Source of the DNA: a virus
Strand: one strand, 5' to 3'
DNA length: 21,257 nucleotides
Virus record (IMG/VR): IMGVR_UViG_3300027513_000051
Location: 1-21,257 of that record
Shown here: in pieces, positions 7,412-14,063 of the stretch
Position numbering within the stretch: position 1 is the first letter of the stretch
Layout: each line of letters begins with the position of its first letter
Notes under the pieces: model-generated
The model's input: the letters and a program-made list of their open reading frames with translations, nothing else
Databases searched by the model: none
Told to the model about the DNA's origin: nothing
Made by a program: the position numbers and the translations under genes

Positions 7412-8355
7412 TGGCAGTAGCTGATTATATCTATAGATTATTACAGGCTGAGAAAGATGTTACTGATAAGGATGTAAAGATTGATGAGCTATCTTCAACT
7501 TTCGCTTTTATTGGTTTTGCTATAGCTGGTTCTGCTACTAGTGCTGCTGCATGGAAAGTAGCAAGGATATATCGCCAAGGTGATGCCTATACTATCGAAT
7601 ATGCTTCTGGTGGGGGTTATAATCAAATTTGGAATAATAGACAGTCTTTATTCCCAGGCGTATCAATGGCTAATGTTTACTCAGTAAATTTTGATGGAGT
7701 AAACGATATTGTAACTTTTGGAGATAACTTTGATTTTGAACATAACTTGGCTTTCTCAATTTCATTATGGGTTAAACCTAATAACGTTGCTGCTCAAAGA
7801 TGTATGATATCTAAAGTATCAAATGATGCTAACGTTCATGGTTATAGCCTTCAACACTCTGCCACTGGAGCATTATATTTACAGTTAAGAGCCACTGGAG
7901 CATTACTTTCCCCACATATTTTTACTTCAACTTTAACAGCGGGGATTTGGCAGCATGTGGTTTTAACTTATTCAGGATCTTCAAATATAAGTGGAGCTAG
8001 AGCTTATATAAATGCAGTTGTAGGAGATACCCCAGCAAGTGGTGCTCTTTCAGGATCTTGGGGAAACACTAATTTCTTTATCGCTGGTGCGCGTGGACTT
8101 TCTGGGTTTCCTTTTGTTGGTAACATAGATGAAATAAGTATCTGGAATAAAGCTTTATCAGCAGCAGAAGTAAGTGAGCTTTATAATTCTGGTCAACCAG
8201 ATGATTTAAATGGTCACTCTGCCTTCGCTAATCTTTTGTCTTGGTGGCGCATGGGTGATAATGACACTTATCCAACAATTTTAGATAATAAAGGTTCTGT
8301 TAATGGAACTATGACAAATCAAACTAGCGGTGATATTGAAACGGATGTACCATAA
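7411..8355 (+). CDS. Virion protein with LamG/concanavalin-A-like lectin domain
   Basis: The 314-residue product has two parts. The N-terminal part (1-85) contains WKVARIYRQGDAYTIEYAS and NQIWNNRQSLF, a short beta module often seen in phage structural proteins. From about residue 89 there is a LamG-type jelly roll: VNFDGVNDIVTFG, then FSISLWVKP, GIWQHVVLTYSG, ARAYINAVVGD, and VGNIDEISIWNKALSAAEVS followed by ELYNSG, the classical end of this fold. Such domains bind carbohydrate or surface polymers. It is placed among head genes, not with the tail fibres, so it may be displayed on the capsid or neck. Its start overlaps the previous stop (TAATG) and it ends in another TAATG overlap. The domain call is firm; location and ligand are inference. 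Confidence 0.75.
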   Translation: MAVADYIYRLLQAEKDVTDKDVKIDELSSTFAFIGFAIAGSATSAAAWKVARIYRQGDAYTIEYASGGGYNQIWNNRQSLFPGVSMANVYSVNFDGVNDIVTFGDNFDFEHNLAFSISLWVKPNNVAAQRCMISKVSNDANVHGYSLQHSATGALYLQLRATGALLSPHIFTSTLTAGIWQHVVLTYSGSSNISGARAYINAVVGDTPASGALSGSWGNTNFFIAGARGLSGFPFVGNIDEISIWNKALSAAEVSELYNSGQPDDLNGHSAFANLLSWWRMGDNDTYPTILDNKGSVNGTMTNQTSGDIETDVP

Positions 8356-8591
8356 TGCCAAAGTTTAGAAATGCTCAAGTATTTGTTATAATGGATGATG
8401 AGGAAATTACAACGAACATCATTAATTTAAGCACTTCAATATCTAAGGATACAATGCCGACTAAAGTTTCAGGTGGAATTACTAAAAGAATTGTTGAAAC
8501 TATTGAGCCAGTAAATTCTTCATTTAACTCTTATCCTTGGTATAGTTGTGACGATATCTTAGGAGCATGGGAGGCTATAGTTGAAGATTGA
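8355..8591 (+). CDS. Small hypothetical protein
   Basis: I do not recognise this 78-residue protein. It starts with basic MPKFRNAQVFVIMDDEEITT, contains a Ser/Thr-rich middle (NLSTSISKDTMPTKVSGG) and ends acidic (CDDILGAWEAIVED). No membrane segment is seen. Its start overlaps the stop of the lectin gene (TAATG), and its end overlaps the proposed TTG start of the next small gene. The dense coupling supports a real gene of the head accessory stretch. Confidence 0.55.
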   Translation: MPKFRNAQVFVIMDDEEITTNIINLSTSISKDTMPTKVSGGITKRIVETIEPVNSSFNSYPWYSCDDILGAWEAIVED

Positions 8592-8757
8592 TATTTATAG
8601 ACGTGAAATGGATGAAGATCTAATACTTCTTATGAAGCAGTATAATACTCCAGAGGAGAAGCGAGATCTTTTAGCTATCCAACAAATTAGATTATTAAAA
8701 AAAATAGAAGCTGCCATACTCAGTGGGCAACCAGCGATAGTAAAGGACGGGGTATAA
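8581..8757 (+). CDS. Small helical protein, 58 residues, probable TTG start
   Basis: A TTG at 8581, six bases after the Shine-Dalgarno site GGGAGG (8569-8574), opens a 58-codon frame ending with TAA at 8755-8757. An internal ATG at 8608 would give 49 residues but lacks a good ribosome site. The product is charged and helical (DEDLILLMKQYNTPEEKRDL, then IRLLKKIEAAILSGQP). It resembles the 55-residue protein at 6778 in size and character but has no clear sequence match to it. The family is unknown. The frame overlaps the preceding gene by 11 bases and stops one base before the adaptor gene, which fits the packed layout. Confidence 0.5.
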   Translation: MKIDIYRREMDEDLILLMKQYNTPEEKRDLLAIQQIRLLKKIEAAILSGQPAIVKDGV

Positions 8758-8758
8758 A

Positions 8759-10138
8759 ATGCCAATATTCTCACAGTTAGAAAATGAAGATGAAGTTCAA
8801 TTAAAAGATAGAACTCGTTTAGATGGATCAAAAAGCTATAACACCGCTAACCAGCCAGCTTTCTCTAAAATGTATCTTAAACCATGTGAGAATGAGCCTG
8901 TATTTAGCATTTATAATGCTAGCCCCACACTTAGATTCTTAGACTGGGAATATAGAAACTGGGAAATAGATATTGATTCAAGTAATAATAAACTTAATTT
9001 CTCTGAGAGTGGTGTAGAACTAACTGCCACATTAACCTCTGGAACTTATTCTTTATCTGGATTAGCTACTCAAATTCAAACTCAGCTAGATGCTGCTGGA
9101 GCATTAACCTATACTGTTTCAGTAAGTGCAGATGATAAAATTACAATTCTAGCTACTGGAGCTTTTGGATTATTAATTAAAACAGGTGCTAATCGTTATG
9201 TTTCTATTCTTAATCAATTATTTTTTGGAGAAGCTGATCTCTTAGGTAAAGATAGATACACAAGTGATAGAATTGAATACTTAACTCGTAAAGCTACTAT
9301 CTATGTTGGAGAAAATAAGCAGCAAGTTGACTCTGTAACATGCGTTGCAGATGTAGCTGGATCTTTAAATTCTAAATACTTTCTGTTATATTCAGGTGGG
9401 GATGCTACTAAATATTACGTTTGGTATGACGTTGCCTCGGGGGGAACAGATCCATTAATCTCAGGAGCTACGGGGATAGAAGTTGATATATCAGCAGGTG
9501 ATTCTGCTAGTGCTGTTGCTACTGCTACTGCTGCAGCAATCGATGCTCTAGGTGCTTTTATATCTTCTGCTTTATCAGCGGTCGTTACTATCACTCACGC
9601 ATCTAGTGACTGGAATACCCCACCTACTAATGGAAACCTTAGTGGTTTTACTTTCTCAACTACTACTCAAGGTGAGAAGCAAGATTCAGAATCAAATTAC
9701 ATAAAAGTTTATTCAGTGTTAGGTGATAACTTATTTTGCTCTGATGCAGAATTAATGCAATATGAGCCAGATATTAGAAAATGGGTAGCTCCAGGTAGAA
9801 ATTCTTTTTTAAACATTCATAGACAAGCTCAGAAGTATATTCTTGAGAAGCTAGATCAGCATGGATGGAAGAACCTACTAGGTAGAAAATTTAAAAAGAA
9901 AGATATTTTAGATATTGCAGAATTTAAAGCATGGGCCAGATCCAAAGCACTTTCTCTCATTTATGGTGGCATTAAGAACGCCGCTGGTGACGTTTGGTCA
10001 GAAAAAAAGAATCAATATGAGGGTGAAGAAAGACAAGCTAGGAATAAAGCTATGACTAGAATTGATATAGATGAATCTGGAGATCTATACCTAACCGAAG
10101 GTATTGATACTTCAACTATTTTCATGGCTAGAAGGTAA
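8759..10138 (+). CDS. Head-tail adaptor with two inserted beta domains
   Basis: The 459-residue product looks like a normal adaptor (gp6-like head-tail connector) enlarged by two modules. The ends form the adaptor: residues 1-65 and about 315-459. The latter has YSVLGDNLFCSDAELMQYEP, helices IHRQAQKYILEKLDQHGW and EFKAWARSKALSLIYGGIKN, and the ending DIDESGDLYLTEG, all typical of connectors that bind under the portal. Residues about 67-175 are domain A, shared with the distal tail protein at 14064. Residues about 191-306 are domain B, shared with the tail tube at 10596. The position between capsid and tail-terminator genes supports the adaptor role. The Shine-Dalgarno region is AAGGACGGGG (8743-8752). 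The adaptor assignment is inferred from pattern and order; the domain sharing is seen directly. Confidence 0.6.
   Translation: MPIFSQLENEDEVQLKDRTRLDGSKSYNTANQPAFSKMYLKPCENEPVFSIYNASPTLRFLDWEYRNWEIDIDSSNNKLNFSESGVELTATLTSGTYSLSGLATQIQTQLDAAGALTYTVSVSADDKITILATGAFGLLIKTGANRYVSILNQLFFGEADLLGKDRYTSDRIEYLTRKATIYVGENKQQVDSVTCVADVAGSLNSKYFLLYSGGDATKYYVWYDVASGGTDPLISGATGIEVDISAGDSASAVATATAAAIDALGAFISSALSAVVTITHASSDWNTPPTNGNLSGFTFSTTTQGEKQDSESNYIKVYSVLGDNLFCSDAELMQYEPDIRKWVAPGRNSFLNIHRQAQKYILEKLDQHGWKNLLGRKFKKKDILDIAEFKAWARSKALSLIYGGIKNAAGDVWSEKKNQYEGEERQARNKAMTRIDIDESGDLYLTEGIDTSTIFMARR
8957..9283 (+). repeat. Domain A, copy 1 (inside the adaptor gene)
   Basis: It encodes adaptor residues 67-175. 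The conserved core is NNKLNFSESGVELTATLTSG, then TYSLSGLATQIQTQLDAAGA, then TYTVSVS, ending with a GKDRYTSD turn. It aligns in order with copy 2 at 14100. The similarity is at protein level; the DNA has diverged. Confidence 0.75.
9329..9676 (+). repeat. Domain B, copy 1 (inside the adaptor gene)
   Basis: It encodes adaptor residues 191-306. The conserved elements are CVADVAGSLNSKYFLLYSGG, then KYYVWYDVASGGTDP, GATGIEVDISAG, a run of small residues ATATAAAIDAL, and SGFTFSTTTQG. It aligns in order with copy 2 at 10665. Confidence 0.8.
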
Positions 10139-10140
10139 AA

Positions 10141-10578
10141 GTGGAGCTTAAAGAAATACGAACCACAATTAGAGATAAAATGATCGAGATTGGCTATGTA
10201 GAATGGCTTGATCAGTCATTAGATATTGACGTTCCCGATACTATTATCGAGAATAGTTTTAGGGTTTCTGTTACTGGTGGATCTACCGAGCCAATTAACC
10301 AACACGTTAAAAAGCTTTCTAATGACGTTGTGGTAAATATTTGGAAAAAAGGTTTTAGATCAGAAATAGAATCTCAAGATGCTGCTTTAGAAGCAGTAGA
10401 AAATATATTATGTGAAATGTTGGCTGTGAATTTTAGAACACTTCCATCATTTAGAAGAATAGATTTCGATAGCTATACTATCGAACCTCTAGTCGATGAA
10501 GATAATAGTAGTATAGCAAAAATTGAAATGAACTTTGTAGTTGAAATAATTTTAGCCGTCACTGATGACGTTGAATAA
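10141..10578 (+). CDS. Tail terminator (tail completion) protein
   Basis: The 145-residue protein sits between the adaptor and the tail tube, the standard place of the gpU-like terminator that caps the tail tube and joins it to the head. The pattern fits: an N-terminal helix ELKEIRTTIRDKMIEIGYVE, strand NSFRVSVTGGS and strand NDVVVNIWKKGFRS. A helix AALEAVENILCEMLAVNF and a final pair of strands ending IAKIEMNFVVEIIL follow. It starts with GTG at 10141, two bases after the adaptor stop, with AGAAGG (10130-10135) as the ribosome site. The call is by length, secondary-structure pattern and position. Confidence 0.6.
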   Translation: MELKEIRTTIRDKMIEIGYVEWLDQSLDIDVPDTIIENSFRVSVTGGSTEPINQHVKKLSNDVVVNIWKKGFRSEIESQDAALEAVENILCEMLAVNFRTLPSFRRIDFDSYTIEPLVDEDNSSIAKIEMNFVVEIILAVTDDVE

Positions 10579-10595
10579 TTAAGGGAGGATTTACC

Positions 10596-11513
10596 ATGGG
10601 ATGTTCTAATCGCGCTGGCAATATAACTATTGAGCCAGTAAAAGTAATATTCGGAAAGTATGAGTGTTCAACAGTCGTCGCTACTGCTGACGTTGCTAGC
10701 TCTCATAATAACGATTATTTTTTCTTATACTCTGCACTTGATGCAGTTAAATACCACGTTTGGATGAACGTAGGTGGTGCGGGTGTTGACCCTGCTCCTG
10801 TAGGATCTACTGGTATTCCAGTAGCATTCGCAGTAAACGCATCTGCTAGCACTGTAGCTTCTGCAATTGCAGCCGCTATTGATGCAGTTTCAGGTGGACC
10901 ATTTGAATCAGAAGCTGATGGAGCAAGTATTTGTATTTGTAACATGCAGCCTGGAAATTCCACAGACGTAGCATCTGGAGTAGGCCTTGCTGGTTTTACT
11001 TACACTGTTAACGTTCAAGGTACATATGATGACCTTGGTTTGTGTGATGGTGATATTGAAGTTTCTCTAGATGAGCAGCTTTTAGATATTACTTCTCATC
11101 AAACTGGAACGGATATCTTGACTTCTATTCGTCAAGGTAAGTCTGCCGAGATTAGCATAACTCTACAAGAAACTCATGTAGCTAACTTAAAGCTTATCTT
11201 AAAACAAGCTGGAGAAGTTTATACTCCTTCTGGTGGTTCTAATGAAGTTGTTGGGTGGGGTACTTCTACCAACTCAATTAACATCATTGATAAAGCTGGA
11301 AAGTTAATTCTACATCCTTATGGACTATCTGCATCAGATAGATCAAGAGATATGGCGTTCTGGCTTGCTCATTTGAAACCAGAATCACTAACTTTCTCAG
11401 GAGAAAATCCAGAAGTTGTTAGTTGCACATTTAAATGTTATACAGATGAAAGCCGTGACACTAGAGCCAATCTATTTGTTAAGGGCGATCATTTACAAAA
11501 CTTTAAAGCGTAA
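10596..11513 (+). CDS. Major tail tube protein with inserted domain B
   Basis: Six-fold rings of this protein build the tail tube. The tube domain is in residues about 143-305: GDIEVSLDEQLLDITSHQTG, then LTSIRQGKSAEISITLQE, a KLILHPYGLSASDRSRDM stretch, and a closing strand EVVSCTFKCYTDES. These match the usual beta-barrel of siphovirus tail tubes. The N-terminal 20 residues (ITIEPVKVIFGKYEC) would be the first strand. It is split from the rest by domain B at about 24-142, which is also present in the adaptor. The extra domain would project from the tube surface in every subunit. The Shine-Dalgarno site is AGGGAGG at 10580-10586. A tail chaperone and tape measure follow, confirming the module. 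Confidence 0.75.
   Translation: MGCSNRAGNITIEPVKVIFGKYECSTVVATADVASSHNNDYFFLYSALDAVKYHVWMNVGGAGVDPAPVGSTGIPVAFAVNASASTVASAIAAAIDAVSGGPFESEADGASICICNMQPGNSTDVASGVGLAGFTYTVNVQGTYDDLGLCDGDIEVSLDEQLLDITSHQTGTDILTSIRQGKSAEISITLQETHVANLKLILKQAGEVYTPSGGSNEVVGWGTSTNSINIIDKAGKLILHPYGLSASDRSRDMAFWLAHLKPESLTFSGENPEVVSCTFKCYTDESRDTRANLFVKGDHLQNFKA
10665..11021 (+). repeat. Domain B, copy 2 (inside the tail tube gene)
   Basis: It encodes tail tube residues 24-142. The conserved elements are TVVATADVASSHNNDYFFLY, then KYHVWMNVGGAGVDP, GSTGIPVAFAV, small residues ASAIAAAIDAV, and AGFTYTVNVQG. Order and spacing agree with copy 1 at 9329. Confidence 0.8.
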
Positions 11514-11525
11514 CTTTAATTTTAT

Positions 11526-11543
11526 AGTCACTGACTGGGTGAC
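11526..11543 (+). promoter_or_regulatory. Inverted repeats ahead of the tail chaperone gene
   Basis: AGTCA-C-TGACT (11526-11536) is a perfect palindrome around one base. It overlaps an alternative stem GTCAC (11527-11531) / GTGAC (11539-11543). The Shine-Dalgarno run GGGGG (11544-11548) begins at once after it. The layout resembles the hairpin before the scaffold gene, with the same TGAC/GTCA words. Function unknown. Confidence 0.3.
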
Positions 11544-11552
11544 GGGGGTTTT

Positions 11553-11807
11553 ATGGCAATAGAAATTAAATCAAAGGAACTTGAGCTAATTGTTCATGGG
11601 CAAACTGTGAAGGCAAAACGACCTTCTCTTGCTCAACAACAGGCTTACACAGAGGCAATGCATGCAGATGGTGAAGGCAAAAACCTTTACACTCTTATGA
11701 TTAATTGGCTTGAAGGGGTAGGGTTCCCCACCGGGTTAGCTAAAGAAGTTTCACTAGATGAGTTCCAACAAATCGGTGAAGCTTTGTCTGACTCAAAAAA
11801 AAACTAA
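11553..11807 (+). CDS. Tail assembly chaperone, short form (gpG-like)
   Basis: The 84-residue product is the unshifted form of the tail assembly chaperone, which coats the tape measure while the tail tube grows. It has a small beta start (IKSKELELIVHGQTVKAKRP) and a helical rest (SLAQQQAYTEAM, then LMINWLEGVGFP, then SLDEFQQIGEALSD). It ends SKKN at TAA 11805-11807, directly behind a run of nine A. The place between tail tube and tape measure, the size and the slippery ending are those of the classic G protein. The strong GGGGG ribosome site lies at 11544-11548. Confidence 0.75.
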   Translation: MAIEIKSKELELIVHGQTVKAKRPSLAQQQAYTEAMHADGEGKNLYTLMINWLEGVGFPTGLAKEVSLDEFQQIGEALSDSKKN

Positions 11808-12106
11808 GCGAATTTGATTTAAAAATTGCCAAACTAGTTAGGTTTTACGGGATAGATCCGGAAAGGATTCTGGATCTTCCCGCTAACCTAGTAGATAAAC
11901 TCTGGAGATCTATAGATGTTATAGAAGCTAGGGAGTTACTAAATCAAATGAAGCTAGCAGATTGGCCAAATATGAAAGATTCATCTAGAAAGCCTCTACA
12001 TAAGAAGCTTTATAGTGCTGCATATCCTCATATGATGGAACAAAAGCCAATGACCCTAGATAACCTAGCTAATATTTTAGGTGGTGGGGAAATTATAGAT
12101 GGCTGA
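11553..12106 (+). CDS. Tail assembly chaperone, -1 frameshift fusion (gpGT-like)
   Basis: Predicted product join(11553..11804,11804..12106), 184 residues. Slippage by -1 on A AAA AAC (11798-11804) skips the TAA and continues in an open frame: LSEFDLKIAKLVRFYGIDPE, then RILDLPANLVDKLWRSIDVI, then helical EARELLNQMKLADWPNM, ending ILGGGEIIDG at TGA 12104-12106. That frame has no start codon near its 5' end and would otherwise leave almost 300 unexplained bases, yet it is fully open with phage-like codons. It overlaps the tape measure start by 8 bases, as the T part does in lambda-like phages. In that family the fused C-terminal part helps recruit tail tube subunits. The frameshift is inferred from sequence and not measured. 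Confidence 0.82.
11798..11804 (+). promoter_or_regulatory. Slippery heptamer A AAA AAC for -1 frameshifting
   Basis: The heptamer is in the correct phase (zero-frame codons AAA and AAC) and ends directly before the zero-frame stop TAA. After slipping, both tRNAs re-pair on AAA AAA. A second possible heptamer, A AAA AAA, lies at 11795-11801 within the same run of nine A (11795-11803). Confidence 0.82.
11839..11890 (+). promoter_or_regulatory. Extended imperfect hairpin downstream of the slip site
   Basis: Three nested complementary blocks can pair: TAGGTT (11839-11844) with AACCTA (11885-11890), GGG (11849-11851) with CCC (11879-11881), and AGATCC (11854-11859) with GGATCT (11872-11877). It begins about 34 bases after the slip site, farther than the usual 5-9 bases, so a role in frameshifting is uncertain. 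Confidence 0.3.
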
Positions 12107-14063
12107 TGATAAAATTATAGTAAATGTAGAACCTAAAGTAGATGAGAAAGCTTCTAAGAAAGCTAAAGCAGATCTTGAATCTAGCTTTGATGATCTTGGT
12201 AATAAATTAGATAATTCTGTTAAAAAAGATCTTGAATCAGTTCGTAATGAAGTAAAAGGTTTTGCTAAAGATTTTGCATTAGTAGGTGTTGCTGCTGCTG
12301 GTGTGGCATTAGCTGTTAAAAAAGCTTTTGATTTAAGTGTTGAAGGCGAAAGCATTAAGGCAATAAATAAAGAGTTTGAAGTTTTATCTAAACAAGCAAA
12401 GCTTTCTAGTGAAAATCTTAAAGAATCACTTCTTAGTGCAAGCGGTGGATTAATAGATGATACATCCCTTATACAAGCTGCCAATAGGGCAATCATTGAA
12501 CTTGGAAATAATGCCAAAGTAATTCCTGAAACATTAGAGATCGCTCGTAAAGCCACTGCGGTTTTTGGTGGGGAAGTTGTTCAAAATTTTGAAGCTATAA
12601 ACCAAGCTATAGCCACTGGAAACGTAAGACGCTTAAGAGAAATTGGTATTATCATTGACCAGGATAAAGCTCTTAAAGATTTTGCTAAAACTCAAGGAGT
12701 TTCAGTAGATGCTTTAACAGAAGCTGGTAAAAAACAAGCTATATTAAATGCAGTCCTAGAACAAGGTGCTAAAGCATTTAATGGCGTAGATGTTGATACT
12801 AGAAAATTATCTAATTCAGTTAGCCAACTTAAAACAGCATTTAATGATTTAAATGATTTTATTGCTACAAGTTTTAATAATACATTTAGTCAATCCATAG
12901 CAGGAGCTATTACAGCTGCTAGTAATTCAATTAAAGATTTTACTTTAAGTTTAAAAAAGATGAGTGGAGAGAAACTTTCTATAGATGAAGTTTCTTTTAG
13001 ATTAGAAAATCTTAAAACTCAACTCGCTGCTTTTGAAGCAGGTCCTAAAATTCCAGGTGTAGTTAGTATAGAAGTTCAACTTTTAAGGAAACAAGTATCG
13101 CAAACGGAAGATGAGCTTGAAAAATTAGTTCAAGCAAAAATTAAAGCAGATTCTAGAATGAAATCTCCTATAGATTCAGCTACTTCAAGTGCCACCGCCG
13201 CTCAAAACCCTTTATTTTTTAATCAAGAAAAAGTAAATGCAGATAGAGAGAAAATGCTAACAGCTATTGCTCAGAATAATGCTCAAGTATTAGCTATTCA
13301 GCAGCAAGGACAGAGTGATGAGGGATTTGCTCTTGCTAAAGCATCTGGTGAAAAATTATTAATACTACAACAATATGAAGATCAGAAAGCACAACTTCTT
13401 TTACAGAAAAAACAAGCTCAGGGCGCAAATGAACAGTTATTTGCCGATCAATTAGTCTCTATAGAGAGTGTAAAAAACGCTAGGATTTTACAATTAGAAC
13501 AAAGAGCATCAGAATCAGTTATGGCTATTAGAAAAATAGTCCAATCAAATATCGTCAATGGTTTGACAGCAGCATTTTCACAACTAGGGGCATCTCTAGT
13601 TAAGGGATCAAATGGTTTTGAAGCTATGGGCAAGGCTGTAGTTGCAGCTTTAGGAGCTATGGCAATTCAAATTGGATCTTTAATGGTAGCAACCGGACTA
13701 AGTTTTAAGGCTTTAGCCCCAGTATTACCTATTTTTGGTATATCTGGAGCGGCTGCAGTTATTGCAGGTCTTGGATTAATAGCTTTAGGTGGGGCACTTA
13801 GTGCGAGTGCTGGTGGAGAAGCTGGTTCTCCATCTGGATCTGGTGGCGGGGCAGGGTTTGGAGGGTCTGGAGGTTTTGCAGGCACTGGTGGAGAAGTAGG
13901 TGCTTTAGCTCCAGATCTGGTTCAAAGGGAGAAGGGCACTGTAGTAAACGTAAATATCCAGGGAAATATTTTAGATAGACGACAAACTGGATTAGAAATA
14001 GCTAATATTATTCAAGAGCAGTTTGATACTAATGGTAACTTAATCGCACAAGGTAACTTTTAA
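12099..14063 (+). CDS. Tail tape measure protein
   Basis: This is the ruler around which the tail tube is built; it later enters the host envelope during DNA delivery. The 654-residue protein is mostly helix with coiled-coil stretches (about 15-55 and 400-470). A small hydrophobic patch is at about 56-72 (FALVGVAAAGVALAV). A long hydrophobic part lies at about 505-565 (AMAIQIGSLMVATGLSF, then AAAVIAGLGLIALGGALSAS) and a Gly/Ser-rich stretch near 570-600. No lysozyme or peptidase domain is visible. It starts 8 bases inside the chaperone fusion frame. By the usual rule of about 0.15 nm per residue, the tail would be close to 100 nm, which fits a siphovirus. Cysteine is absent. Confidence 0.87.
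   Translation: MADDKIIVNVEPKVDEKASKKAKADLESSFDDLGNKLDNSVKKDLESVRNEVKGFAKDFALVGVAAAGVALAVKKAFDLSVEGESIKAINKEFEVLSKQAKLSSENLKESLLSASGGLIDDTSLIQAANRAIIELGNNAKVIPETLEIARKATAVFGGEVVQNFEAINQAIATGNVRRLREIGIIIDQDKALKDFAKTQGVSVDALTEAGKKQAILNAVLEQGAKAFNGVDVDTRKLSNSVSQLKTAFNDLNDFIATSFNNTFSQSIAGAITAASNSIKDFTLSLKKMSGEKLSIDEVSFRLENLKTQLAAFEAGPKIPGVVSIEVQLLRKQVSQTEDELEKLVQAKIKADSRMKSPIDSATSSATAAQNPLFFNQEKVNADREKMLTAIAQNNAQVLAIQQQGQSDEGFALAKASGEKLLILQQYEDQKAQLLLQKKQAQGANEQLFADQLVSIESVKNARILQLEQRASESVMAIRKIVQSNIVNGLTAAFSQLGASLVKGSNGFEAMGKAVVAALGAMAIQIGSLMVATGLSFKALAPVLPIFGISGAAAVIAGLGLIALGGALSASAGGEAGSPSGSGGGAGFGGSGGFAGTGGEVGALAPDLVQREKGTVVNVNIQGNILDRRQTGLEIANIIQEQFDTNGNLIAQGNF

Noticed and set aside
12077-12556. 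Minus-strand open frame of 159 codons opposite the tape measure
   Set aside because: It is a low-stop shadow of the Ala/Ser/Lys-rich coding strand, lacks a ribosome site and would be the only reversed gene in a one-directional operon.
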